Source: Myxococcus llanfairpwllgwyngyllgogerychwyrndrobwllllantysiliogogogochensis
GTDB taxonomy: Bacteria; Myxococcota; Myxococcia; Myxococcales; Myxococcaceae
Length of the DNA stretch: 64,000 nucleotides
Assembly (NCBI RefSeq): GCF_006636215.1
Contig: NZ_VIFM01000003.1
Coordinates: 1-64,000, forward strand
Direction of reading: 5' to 3'
Part shown: positions 35,433 to 43,584 of the stretch, piece after piece
Layout: each line of letters starts with the position of its first letter
Position numbering within the stretch: position 1 is the first letter of the stretch
Notes under the pieces: generated by a model
What the model was told of the DNA's origin: nothing
The model's database searches: none
The model's input: the letters and a program-made list of their open reading frames with translations, nothing else
Translations under genes and position numbers: made by a program

Positions 35433-35541
35433 GGAGAGCGGCGCCGGTGAATCCGGCCGCCGTGTGAGACACAAATTGCGCGCCGGGGGATTTGAAGTCG
35501 ATTACGTGGGAGGTAATTGGAGCGCTTCCCCCGGGTTCCTA
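35433..35541. repeat. 109-bp direct repeat, right copy (right boundary of island)
   Basis: Same 109-bp sequence as 24381-24489 with one substitution, in the same orientation. It ends 11 bp before the start codons of the XRE regulator, whose promoter it therefore contains. Confidence 0.95.
35501..35517. promoter_or_regulatory. Candidate operator palindrome, right copy
   Basis: The same ATTAC-N7-GTAAT palindrome as at 24449-24465, here ~36 bp upstream of the regulator gene. Autoregulation by the XRE protein is likely (inference). Confidence 0.5.
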
Positions 35542-35552
35542 GTGTCAGGGGC

Positions 35553-36359
35553 ATGATGATGCCGAGCCGTCCGGTGGGTGAGTTGCTGCGGGAGTGGCGC
35601 CAGCGCCGCAGCTTGAGTCAGCTGGATTTGGCGTGCCGCGCGGATGTGTCGGCACGGCACGTGAGCTTCCTGGAGACGGGGCGCTCCACGCCGAGCCGGG
35701 ACATGTTGCTGCATCTGGCCGAGGAGCTGGAGGTGCCCCTGCGCGAGCGCAACGCGCTGCTGGTGGCCGCGGGCTTCGCGCCTGTCTATTCGGAGAACGA
35801 GCTGGATGGGCCCCGGATGGGCGCGGCGCGCGAGGCGGTGGAGCTGGTGCTCTCCGGGCACGAGCCCTATCCCGCGCTCGCGGTGGACCGGCACTGGCAA
35901 CTGGTCACGGCCAACCGCGCCATCGGGGTGCTCTTGGAGGGCGTGCCCATGGAGCTGCTCCAGCCGCCCATCAACGTGCTGCGGCTGAGCCTGCACCCGG
36001 AGGGGCTGGGCCGGCGCATCCTCAACCTGGAGCAGTGGCGCGCGCACGTGCTGACGAGGCTGCAGCGGCAGGTGTCGAGCACGGCGGACGTGACGCTGGC
36101 GGTGCTGCTCGAGGAGCTGCGAGCGATGGGGGCCCCGAGCGCGTCCGCGGAGCCGGACTTCGCGGGCGTGGTGGTGCCGCTGCGCATCCAGACGCCGCGA
36201 GGCATCATGTCCTTCATCGGCACGACGACGGTGTTCGGCACGCCGGTGGACATCACCCTGGCGGAGCTGGCGATTGAGTCGTTCTTCCCTGCGGACGCGG
36301 CGACGGGGGAGCTGTTGCGCAAGGCCGCGGCCGAGGGCTCGCGACACACCGACGCCTGA
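35553..36359 (+). CDS. MmyB-like XRE-family transcriptional regulator
   Basis: The 268-aa product has an N-terminal helix-turn-helix (LLREWRQRRSLSQLDLACRADVSARHVSFLETGRSTPSRDML, residues ~10-50). A MmyB/MLTR-type ligand-binding domain follows (VDRHWQLVTANRA near 112 and LEQWRAHVLTRLQRQV near 160). Such regulators bind small ligands, often fatty-acid-like, and act on divergent neighbours. Three consecutive ATGs (35553, 35556, 35559) follow AGGGG, so the exact start is uncertain by two codons. Its presumed target is the membrane protein now 11 kb away at 23964..24368. Confidence 0.85.
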   Translation: MMMPSRPVGELLREWRQRRSLSQLDLACRADVSARHVSFLETGRSTPSRDMLLHLAEELEVPLRERNALLVAAGFAPVYSENELDGPRMGAAREAVELVLSGHEPYPALAVDRHWQLVTANRAIGVLLEGVPMELLQPPINVLRLSLHPEGLGRRILNLEQWRAHVLTRLQRQVSSTADVTLAVLLEELRAMGAPSASAEPDFAGVVVPLRIQTPRGIMSFIGTTTVFGTPVDITLAELAIESFFPADAATGELLRKAAAEGSRHTDA

Positions 36360-36368
36360 AAATAGGGA

Positions 36369-36405
36369 CGCCCCGTTCCGGCCATAGGGTAACCGGAGCG
36401 GGGCG
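36369..36405. terminator. Bidirectional terminator
   Basis: A 13-bp inverted repeat with one G-T position (36369-36381 with 36393-36405) and an 11-nt loop lies between the convergent XRE and M23-like genes. Confidence 0.75.
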
Positions 36406-36424
36406 CGGGGTGTGGCGACCGCGA

Positions 36425-36973
36425 CTACAGCGTGGGCGTACCCACGCGATTGCTGCAGTACGCGCTGGAGCCGCAAGTGGTGCCGACGCTGGTGTACCAG
36501 GCCGTCTTGCGGGTGCCGTACTGACGATTGTCCGCGTGTACGTGCGCGCCGGTGGAGTTGCCCGTGGAGCCCACGAGGCCCAGCGCACAGCGGTCACACG
36601 TCTTGGAGCCGGACGACACGTTGGAGTTCAGGTGGAGCTGACGGAAGTCCCAGCCGGTGGCGCCGGTGACGACGTAGTAGTTGCCCGCGCCGCCGTTACA
36701 GGTGGTGCCTCCGCTGCAGTTGTTCGCACAGCCGCCGTAGTAGGCGTAGTAGCGGCTGACGTTGATCATCCCCCGGTGGTTCCACTCGCTGCACGTGCCA
36801 TTGCTCATGTCGAGCGCGTTGTGGCTGCTGCCCGAGCACGAGTAGTACGTCGTGGAGCCCACGCGAGCGGCCGTGTCACAGATGGGGCCCACCGCTGTCG
36901 CGGACAGCGCGCTGGTGGCCCATCCCGTCACGGTGAGCACCACCGTGGCCAACATCCACTTCATTCCCTTCAT
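36425..36973 (-). CDS. Secreted M23-like (lysostaphin-fold) peptidase
   Basis: The 182-aa precursor has a Sec signal peptide (to about ATSALSA). The mature part has the M23 metal ligands in order: HNALD (His-x3-Asp) and, ~95 residues later, GAHVHAD (His-X-His). It contains ~10 Cys, suggesting several disulfides, consistent with a secreted LasA/beta-lytic type enzyme that cleaves peptidoglycan cross-bridges. It is shorter than LasA and has no propeptide, so a non-catalytic binding role is possible. The ATG at 36973 follows AGAGGAGG. Two HEAT-repeat genes lie upstream on the same strand. Confidence 0.7.
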   Translation of the reverse strand: MKGMKWMLATVVLTVTGWATSALSATAVGPICDTAARVGSTTYYSCSGSSHNALDMSNGTCSEWNHRGMINVSRYYAYYGGCANNCSGGTTCNGGAGNYYVVTGATGWDFRQLHLNSNVSSGSKTCDRCALGLVGSTGNSTGAHVHADNRQYGTRKTAWYTSVGTTCGSSAYCSNRVGTPTL

Positions 36974-37029
36974 GGAAACCTCCTCTGGGTTGTTTCGCTG
37001 TGGCACTGCCTACGGCGGTGATGCAGGGG

Positions 37030-38016
37030 TCACCTCCGCAGCCGCTGCTTCTCGCGCAGCAGCAGGTGCCACTCCTGGAGGTTGAGCTTCAGCGCGGACA
37101 GCCACGCGTCGATTTCCAAGTCCATGCTCGCGTCCACGCCCCGCAGCGACTCCAAGAGGGGCCGCGCGGAGGCCTGACCCAGCCGGGCGATTCCCTCGAG
37201 CGCCGCCTTGCGCACCGCGGGATTCGCGTCACGTCGGAAGGTCTCCACCAGCGAGCGCCGCGCCCCATCCGCCTCCGCCCCTGGCACGCCTCCCAGCGCC
37301 GTGGCCGCCGCCGCGCGCAGGCCCGGGTCCTCCGCCTCGAGCTGCCGCGTGACGCTCTCCACCGCGTCGTGGCCCACGGCCTCCATGGAGACCTCGCCCA
37401 AGAGCTTCGCCGCCACCGCCGGGTCCTCCGTCGCCGCCGCCACCGACACCGCCGTCTCCGACACCGCGCGGTCATGGCCGGAGTACACCTGCGCGCTCTC
37501 CTCTCGCAGGTTGTCGGCCACGGCCTGGCGCACCTCGGGGGATGAATCCCTCGCGAGCTGCTCGTACGTCACCACGCCGCCGTTCTTCGCCATGAACTCG
37601 ACGGAGGGCGTGGCCCTCAAGGCGCGCACGGCCGCCGCGCGCGCGGCCGGGTCCGCGTCTCCGGCTGCTCGTGCGAGCAGGGGCTGCACCAGCGTGGGTG
37701 ACTCGGCGTGGCTCGCCTTGGTGGCCAGCGCCGCGCCCAGGGCCTCCAGCACCTCCGGCTCGCGCTCCCGCTCCAGCGCGGCCTGCAGCTCGGCGACGGG
37801 CAGGGCCAGCGCGGCCTCACGCAGCCGCAGCTTCACGTAGCGCCGCAGCGCCGGCGATCCGCCCTTCAGCGCGGCGCGCACGTCCACCAGCATCGTCTCC
37901 ACCGTGCAGGTGGACGGCGTCAGCAGGGGCTGGGCCGCGCTCGCGGACATCCCCCCGGCTACCAGGGCCGACAGCAGCAGCGCGCGCCCCAATTGCTTTC
38001 TCACGAGGGCGTCCAT
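37030..38016 (-). CDS. Exported HEAT-repeat protein
   Basis: The 328-aa product has a signal peptide (MDALVRKQLGRALLLSALVAGG, cleavage near SASA) followed almost wholly by helical HEAT-type repeats (for example DPAARAAAVRALRATPSVEF, DPGLRAAAATALGGVPGAE, NPAVRKAALEGIARLGQ). It is predicted to be a periplasmic or surface scaffold. The start codon overlaps the stop of the upstream HEAT gene as TGATG, so translation is coupled. The M23-like peptidase gene follows 56 bp downstream, suggesting that the scaffold assists or controls that enzyme (inference). Confidence 0.75.
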   Translation of the reverse strand: MDALVRKQLGRALLLSALVAGGMSASAAQPLLTPSTCTVETMLVDVRAALKGGSPALRRYVKLRLREAALALPVAELQAALEREREPEVLEALGAALATKASHAESPTLVQPLLARAAGDADPAARAAAVRALRATPSVEFMAKNGGVVTYEQLARDSSPEVRQAVADNLREESAQVYSGHDRAVSETAVSVAAATEDPAVAAKLLGEVSMEAVGHDAVESVTRQLEAEDPGLRAAAATALGGVPGAEADGARRSLVETFRRDANPAVRKAALEGIARLGQASARPLLESLRGVDASMDLEIDAWLSALKLNLQEWHLLLREKQRLRR

Positions 38017-39182
38017 CAGTGCGGCGCTCCTTCCTCGACGAGGCACGCGTGGTGCTCGCCCTTGCCCAGCCAGATGCGGGCGAAGTCCACCGTGCCGGAG
38101 GCGTAGAGCTGCTTGAACTCCGCGTAGTCGCGCTGGAAGCGCGGGTCCTTCGCGGCGAGCCTCGCCAAGAGCGGCAGCGCCTTCTCTCCGGCGGCGCGCA
38201 CGGCGAAGCGGAAGATGGCCCAGCGCACGCAGACGTCGTGCTCCTTCTCGAAGGCCGCCTCGTAGATTTTCAGGGCCTCCTCCGGTTCGCGGGTGACGCC
38301 GAGCCGGAAGGCCGCCATCTCCCGCACGTCGCGCTCGCGGTCCGTGGTGAGGATGTGCTGGAGCTCGTCGAAGGACTCCGAGCCGATGAGCGGATTGGAA
38401 TACGACGGCATCTCCAGCGCGAGCAGCCGCACCGCCATGTCGTCCGACTTGCCGGCGATGGAGAGCAGCTCCTTCCAGTACGGGGCATGGGTGCCGGTGC
38501 GCTCGAAGTCCTCCTTCATCACCCGGCCCAGGGTGCGCGTGGCCACCCAGGCCGTGGAGTCCGCAGTCTCGTCCAGCGCCACGGCCTTCAGTCGCGCCAA
38601 ATCACTGGGGGACAGGCGTCGCTGGGTCTCCAGCGCGTCCAGCGCCGCCGAGCGGTTCTGGAGCGGCATGCTCCGGTCCTCACCCAGCTTCAGCAGCGCC
38701 TCCGACACCTTCGCGTCGTGGACGGCCGGGGCCGCCTTGAGCGCGTCCAGGTAGAGCCCCAGCTCGGGAGGACTGGCTTGCTTCGCCCACTCGACCACCT
38801 GGAGCCCGCGGCCCGCGTCCTGGCCCACCACCTCCGTCAGGCGCTCCTGGAGGTACGTCGCCAGCAGGTTGTCCCGCTTGCCCACCGCGACACCCAGCGC
38901 CTCGCGCAGCGAGTCCAGCGTGGCCGTCTTGTCGAGGTCTCTCAGGCCGTCCCAGCACCCCGGCATGGGAAGCTGTTCAACCGCCAGCTTCGGCTCGTTG
39001 GGAGACGGCATCCCTGAAGACGTGCCGACCAGCACGCCACTCGCGGAGGGCGGCCTCGCGGCGGAATCAGAGCGCGCGCTGTCCTCGACGGAGGGAGGTG
39101 CCCCTCGGGAGAGCAGCAGGGCGACAGCCGCCCCCACCAGCACCGCGCCCACCAGGGCCCAACCAGGCTTTCTGAAGGTCAT
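38016..39182 (-). CDS. Membrane-anchored helical-repeat (HEAT-like) protein
   Basis: The 388-aa product has an N-terminal membrane anchor (PGWALVGAVLVGAAVALLL, residues ~6-24), a Ser/Pro linker, then helical repeats (LLALEMPSYSNPLIGSES, RDVREMAAFRLGVTREPEEAL and others). One Cys pair may form a disulfide (~76 and ~335). No catalytic motif is visible. It is the first gene of the three-gene operon with the second HEAT protein and the M23-like peptidase. Confidence 0.7.
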   Translation of the reverse strand: MTFRKPGWALVGAVLVGAAVALLLSRGAPPSVEDSARSDSAARPPSASGVLVGTSSGMPSPNEPKLAVEQLPMPGCWDGLRDLDKTATLDSLREALGVAVGKRDNLLATYLQERLTEVVGQDAGRGLQVVEWAKQASPPELGLYLDALKAAPAVHDAKVSEALLKLGEDRSMPLQNRSAALDALETQRRLSPSDLARLKAVALDETADSTAWVATRTLGRVMKEDFERTGTHAPYWKELLSIAGKSDDMAVRLLALEMPSYSNPLIGSESFDELQHILTTDRERDVREMAAFRLGVTREPEEALKIYEAAFEKEHDVCVRWAIFRFAVRAAGEKALPLLARLAAKDPRFQRDYAEFKQLYASGTVDFARIWLGKGEHHACLVEEGAPH

Positions 39183-39389
39183 CAGGAGAAAGTCGATAGG
39201 TGGTTAAAGCTGAGAATTCTCGATTACTTGGAAAATGCGTGAATGGCAACGGATTTGTCACGGGCCCGACGCGACGCCTGCTCCCTGCGAGGGCGGGCGT
39301 GAAGCGCGCGGAAGCGGCGGACATAGCTTTCCCGGGTGAGGTGGAGGTGACGCCTCCCATCACAGCCGATGCCTGGCAGGGGGAGTCCC

Positions 39390-42245
39390 ATGCACGAGCC
39401 GCCACCCGCCGCCTCTGGAGAGGATGGCCGTGCGTCTTCTCGCGGAGCCGTGCCCTGGCATGCCCTTCCCCCCGAGCGTGTGTTCGAGCAGTTGGAGAGT
39501 GGCGCCGAGGGCCTGACGGACGAGCAGGCGCGAGAGCGGTTGATGCGCCACGGGCCCAACGTGCTGGAGCGCCAGAAGGGTGAAGGGCCGCTGAGGCTGC
39601 TCTGGCGTCAGGTGAACAGCCCGTTCATCTGGGTGCTCATCGTCTCGGCGGTGCTCGCGGTGGTGATGGGGAAGGTGACGGACGGGCTGGTGGTGGCGGC
39701 GGTGGTGGTGCTCAACACCGTCATCGGCTTCGTGCAGGAGTTCCGTGCGGGCAAGGCCATCGAGGCGCTGAGCCGGATGGTGCCGGAGAACGCCACCGTG
39801 GTGCGCGCCGGCGACAAGCGCGCGGTGCCCGCGGCGGAGCTGGTGCCTGGCGACGTGGTGGAGATTGCCTCTGGGGACAAGGTGCCCGCGGACATGCGGC
39901 TGGTGTCCTCACGCAACCTCCAAATCGAGGAGGCCGCGCTCACCGGCGAGTCCGTCCCCGCGTCGAAGCAGCCCCTGCCCGTCGAGGAGGACGCGGAGCT
40001 GGGCGACCGGACGAGCGTCGTCTTCGGCGGCACGCTGGTGACGTCCGGCGCGGCCAGGGCGGTGGTGGTGGCCACGGGCGGTGCCACGGAGCTGGGCCGA
40101 ATCTCGGAGATGCTCCGAGGGGCGACGGACCTCCAGACGCCGTTGACGAAGGCGCTCGCGACCATCGCCAAGGTCATCACCGGGGCCATCCTCGTCGTGT
40201 CCGTGCTCCTGCTCGGGGTGGGCCTGTGGCGCGGCTATGACCTCAGCGAGGCCGTCGTCGTGGCGATTACCCTGGCGGTGGCGGCGATTCCGGAGGGCCT
40301 GCCCGCCATCGTCACCATCGCCCTGGCCATCGGGGTGCAACGCATGGCGGCCCGTCGCGCCGTCATCCGCAAGCTGCCGGCGGTGGAGACGCTGGGCAGC
40401 ACCACCGTCATCTGTTCGGACAAGACAGGCACGCTCACGCGCAATGAGATGACGGTGCAGGCGCTGTGGACACCGACGGGGCGCTACACCGTCACCGGGG
40501 TGGGCTATGCGCCTCGGGGAGAGCTGCGCAGGGATGGCCCGCCGCTCAGCGCCTTGCTGGTGCCCGAGGACGTGCGGGAGCTGCTGCTCGCGGGCGCGCT
40601 GTGCAACGACGCCGCGCTGCACGGGCAGGGCGGTGATTGGCGGATGACGGGTGACCCCACCGAGGGGGCGCTGGTGGTGGCGGCGGAGAAGGCGGGCCTC
40701 GGCGTGGACGAAGCCCGCGCCCGCTTCCACCGGCTGGACGCCATCCCGTTCGAGTCCGAGAGCCAGTTCATGGCCACCCTGCATGAGGACGCGCGAGGCG
40801 GCCGCGTGCTGCTCCTCAAGGGCGCGCCCGAAGTCGTGCTGGCACGGTGCGCGCCGGACGGCGCCGCGTCGAATGAGGCCGTGCTGGAGGAGGTGGAGCG
40901 ACTGGCGCGGCGGGGGATGCGCGTGCTGGCCGTGGCCTCGCGCGAGCTGGCGGAGACGCGAGACACCCTGGCACTGGAGGACGCGGAGGGGGGCCTGGAG
41001 CTGCTGGGACTGGAGGGGATGATGGACCCGCCTCGCGAGGAGGCCATCGAGGCGGTGAGGGCGTGCCACGAGGCGGGCATCGTCGTGAAGATGATTACGG
41101 GCGACCATCTGGCGACAGCGGAGGCCATTGGCGCGCGGCTCGGGCTGCACGAGCCAGGGACGCCCGGTGTCGCGGGCGCGAGGCTGGGGGCGCTGGACGA
41201 TGAGGCGCTGGCGGACGTGGCCGAGCGCACGAATGTCTTCGCGCGGGTGGCGCCGGAGCACAAGCTGCGGCTGGTGCGCGCGCTCCAGCAGCGGCGGCAC
41301 GTGGTGGCGATGACGGGGGACGGCGTCAATGACGCGCCCGCGCTCAAGCAGGCGAACATCGGCGTGGCCATGGGAATCACAGGCACGGCGGTGTCCAAGG
41401 AAGCGGCGGACATCGTCCTCACGGACGACAACTTCGCATCCATCGCGGCGGCGGTGGAGGAGGGAAGGCGCGTCTACGACAACCTCATCAAGTCGCTGGC
41501 CTTCGTGTTGCCCACCAACCTGGGGCTCGCGCTCATCCTCCTGTGTGGCGTGGCCTTCTTTCCCATCCAGGACTTCGGAGGGGGGCCGGTGCCGTTGATG
41601 GCGATGCTGCCCACGCAGTTGCTCTGGATAAACCTGGTGGCCACGGTGTCGCTCGCGCTGCCGTTGGCGTTCGAGGCGCGTGAGTCGGACGTCATGCGGC
41701 GCAGGCCGCGCGACCCGGACGCGCCGGTTCTCAGTCACTTCATCGTGATGCGCACGGGCCTCGTCGCCCTGCTGATGGCGGCGGGCGCCATTGGCTTGTT
41801 CCTCTGGGAGTACGCGCACGAGGTGCCGGACGTGGGGCATGCGCGGGCGCTGGCCGAGGCGCAGACGATGGCTGTGAATACCGTCATCAGCTTCCAGATT
41901 TTCTACATGGTGATGTGCCGCACGCTCACCGGCTCGCTGCGCAAGGTGGGCCTGTTCAGCAACCCCTCCGTGTTCATGGGGATTGGGGCGCTGGTGCTCT
42001 TGCAGCTCGCCTTCATGTACGTGCCCTTCATGCGGCGCATCTTCGGCACCGCGCCGCTGTCGCTGGAGGCCATTGGCCTGTCCGTGCTGGTGGGCGCGGT
42101 GGTGGTGCCCGCGGTGGGCTTGGAGAAGTGGCTGCGCGGACGCAAGGACGGCGGTCCGGTGGAGCGCTCCCGCTCCCGCCCCCGCTCGCGAGAGGATGAG
42201 GAGCACACGCCGCCTCCCGGGACTCACGAGCGTTTGCCGGCGTGA
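39390..42245 (+). CDS. Cation-transporting P-type ATPase (type II-like)
   Basis: The 951-aa product has an N-terminal cation-ATPase domain, the actuator motif LTGES (~190), the M4 motif AIPEGLPAIV, the phosphorylation site CSDKTGTLT, the nucleotide-domain KGAPE, the hinge MITGDHLATA and TGDGVNDAPAL. Ten hydrophobic segments are visible. It resembles SERCA/PMR1-type pumps. However, the M6 segment reads NLVATVSLALP rather than the Ca-ATPase NLVTDGLPA and M5 lacks the Glu ligand, so Ca2+ cannot be assumed. The ATG at 39390 has GGGGAG 5 nt upstream; its stop is 6 bp from that of the convergent DUF547 gene. Confidence 0.88.
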   Translation: MHEPPPAASGEDGRASSRGAVPWHALPPERVFEQLESGAEGLTDEQARERLMRHGPNVLERQKGEGPLRLLWRQVNSPFIWVLIVSAVLAVVMGKVTDGLVVAAVVVLNTVIGFVQEFRAGKAIEALSRMVPENATVVRAGDKRAVPAAELVPGDVVEIASGDKVPADMRLVSSRNLQIEEAALTGESVPASKQPLPVEEDAELGDRTSVVFGGTLVTSGAARAVVVATGGATELGRISEMLRGATDLQTPLTKALATIAKVITGAILVVSVLLLGVGLWRGYDLSEAVVVAITLAVAAIPEGLPAIVTIALAIGVQRMAARRAVIRKLPAVETLGSTTVICSDKTGTLTRNEMTVQALWTPTGRYTVTGVGYAPRGELRRDGPPLSALLVPEDVRELLLAGALCNDAALHGQGGDWRMTGDPTEGALVVAAEKAGLGVDEARARFHRLDAIPFESESQFMATLHEDARGGRVLLLKGAPEVVLARCAPDGAASNEAVLEEVERLARRGMRVLAVASRELAETRDTLALEDAEGGLELLGLEGMMDPPREEAIEAVRACHEAGIVVKMITGDHLATAEAIGARLGLHEPGTPGVAGARLGALDDEALADVAERTNVFARVAPEHKLRLVRALQQRRHVVAMTGDGVNDAPALKQANIGVAMGITGTAVSKEAADIVLTDDNFASIAAAVEEGRRVYDNLIKSLAFVLPTNLGLALILLCGVAFFPIQDFGGGPVPLMAMLPTQLLWINLVATVSLALPLAFEARESDVMRRRPRDPDAPVLSHFIVMRTGLVALLMAAGAIGLFLWEYAHEVPDVGHARALAEAQTMAVNTVISFQIFYMVMCRTLTGSLRKVGLFSNPSVFMGIGALVLLQLAFMYVPFMRRIFGTAPLSLEAIGLSVLVGAVVVPAVGLEKWLRGRKDGGPVERSRSRPRSREDEEHTPPPGTHERLPA

Positions 42246-42251
42246 GGTGCT

Positions 42252-43154
42252 TCAGCGCTCCGTGCGCGAGGGGCGCGCGGCGGCGTCCGGGAGCGAGGTG
42301 TCCTCGGCCTCGAAGACGATGTGGCAGCGGTCCAGCTTGGGTCCGCAGGCGTGGTCCAGGTCCGCGCGGGTGTCGCAGCCGGGACGCTCCTCGCAGGTGT
42401 CGGGAAGGAAGGCCCAGACGAACTGGAGCACGTTGCCCCGGCGTCCCTCGGGCAGCGCGGCGAGGAAGTCTTCGCGGTACGTCTCGAACAGGCGCGCCAG
42501 GTGCACGGTGTCCCTGTCCAGGCGCACGTTGCGCTTGTCGCCGATGAAGCGGCGGCTGGCCTCGTTGAGCTGCGAGTGGAGGTACTCGGGCTGGAAGTGG
42601 GAGCTGTCCATGCGCGGGCCGCCCCGGGTGGCGTGGAAGAGCGCGAGGTGCACGCGCGGGTCGGCGAACTCCCCGGAGAGGACGCGATGGCGCAGCGACC
42701 ACAGCGTCATCCGCCGGCCGCCCACGGGCCATGAGCGGGCCCAGAAGAAGCGCCCTGGCCAGGGCTGCTCCACGCTCTCCAGATAGGGATATCCATCCAC
42801 CACCTGCTGGAGCACGAGCGCGTGGTAGGTGTTGAGCCAGAAGGCGAGCGCGTCCTCCGACGTCGGGAAGACATCTGGCCGGTTGTGAGGAGAGAACGAG
42901 GCGAGCGACGCGACGAAGCGGTCCAGCTCCGCGCGCTCGCGCCCCATGGAGGAGAAGTCCACGTCGCCGTCGGGCTGGACGTGTCGCAGCACCTTCTCGA
43001 AGCCCTGGTAGTGGAAGGGCTCGTCGGCGGAAGGAGCGGAGGCGGGCAGCAGGCCCTGCACGTACAGCGTCGCCAGCGCCGCCAGCATGCTCACGCTGGC
43101 GAAGAGCACGGCGGCCACCAGGTAGCGTCGTCGGGAGGGCAGGGGAGCGTCCAC
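42252..43154 (-). CDS. DUF547-family protein with N-terminal membrane anchor
   Basis: The ~300-aa product has a single N-terminal hydrophobic segment (YLVAAVLFASVSMLAALATL). The DUF547 domain follows, with AFWLNTYHALVLQQVVDGYP (near residue 95), and a Cys-containing C-terminus (CEERPGCDTRADLDHACG...DRC). DUF547 proteins are of unproven function; the conserved Asn/His pair and a distant similarity to thiol peptidase-like folds have been noted. The start is uncertain: a GTG at 43154 precedes the anchor, but no strong ribosome-binding site is visible, and the frame is open to 43373. The C-terminal Cys set could bind metal or form disulfides. Confidence 0.75.
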   Translation of the reverse strand: MDAPLPSRRRYLVAAVLFASVSMLAALATLYVQGLLPASAPSADEPFHYQGFEKVLRHVQPDGDVDFSSMGRERAELDRFVASLASFSPHNRPDVFPTSEDALAFWLNTYHALVLQQVVDGYPYLESVEQPWPGRFFWARSWPVGGRRMTLWSLRHRVLSGEFADPRVHLALFHATRGGPRMDSSHFQPEYLHSQLNEASRRFIGDKRNVRLDRDTVHLARLFETYREDFLAALPEGRRGNVLQFVWAFLPDTCEERPGCDTRADLDHACGPKLDRCHIVFEAEDTSLPDAAARPSRTER

Positions 43155-43356
43155 GAGGCGCGCAGCATAGACCAACGCGAGCCCGCGCCACCTTGGCCCC
43201 ACCGGTCTCCCGCCCGGCGAGCACACAGAAGGACGCCATGCCCACCGGCCACCCACCCTGGGGGCGCCTACGACGTCCTGAGGTGGAGGGCTCGGCGGAT
43301 GGCGTCCACTCCTGCCAGACGTGAAGGAAGCCGCTGCGGCATCCGCTGCTCTCCCA

Positions 43357-43584
43357 GTCGCGGACGACGCCACGACGGCGTCCGCGCCCTCCCGGACGCG
43401 GAGGACTCCGTTACGGCGTCCGCAGCTGTCCCGACGCGGAGGACTCCGCTACGGCGTCCGCCGCTGTCCCGACGCGGAGGACTCCGTTACGGCGTCCGCA
43501 GCTGTCCCGACTCGGACGACTCCGCTACAGCGTCCGCCGCTGTCCCGACGCGGACGACTCCGCGAACGTGTTCAGCAAGCGGTG
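43357..43584. repeat. 38-bp tandem repeat array (six units) at the 3' end of the oxidoreductase gene
   Basis: Units start at 43357, 43395, 43433, 43471, 43509 and 43547, exactly 38 bp apart, with few substitutions; the first is the most diverged. Each unit has a dyad (GGACTCCG with CGGCGTCC) and so can form a hairpin. The last units overlap the final ~20 codons and stop of the oxidoreductase gene, so the array looks like tandem amplification of that 3' end. Because 38 is not a multiple of 3, each added unit lies outside the reading frame, after the stop. The adjoining 43155-43356 shows nothing recognisable. Confidence 0.9.

Noticed and set aside
43357-43584. CRISPR-like array
   Set aside because: Units are contiguous 38-bp repeats with no spacers and no cas genes nearby.
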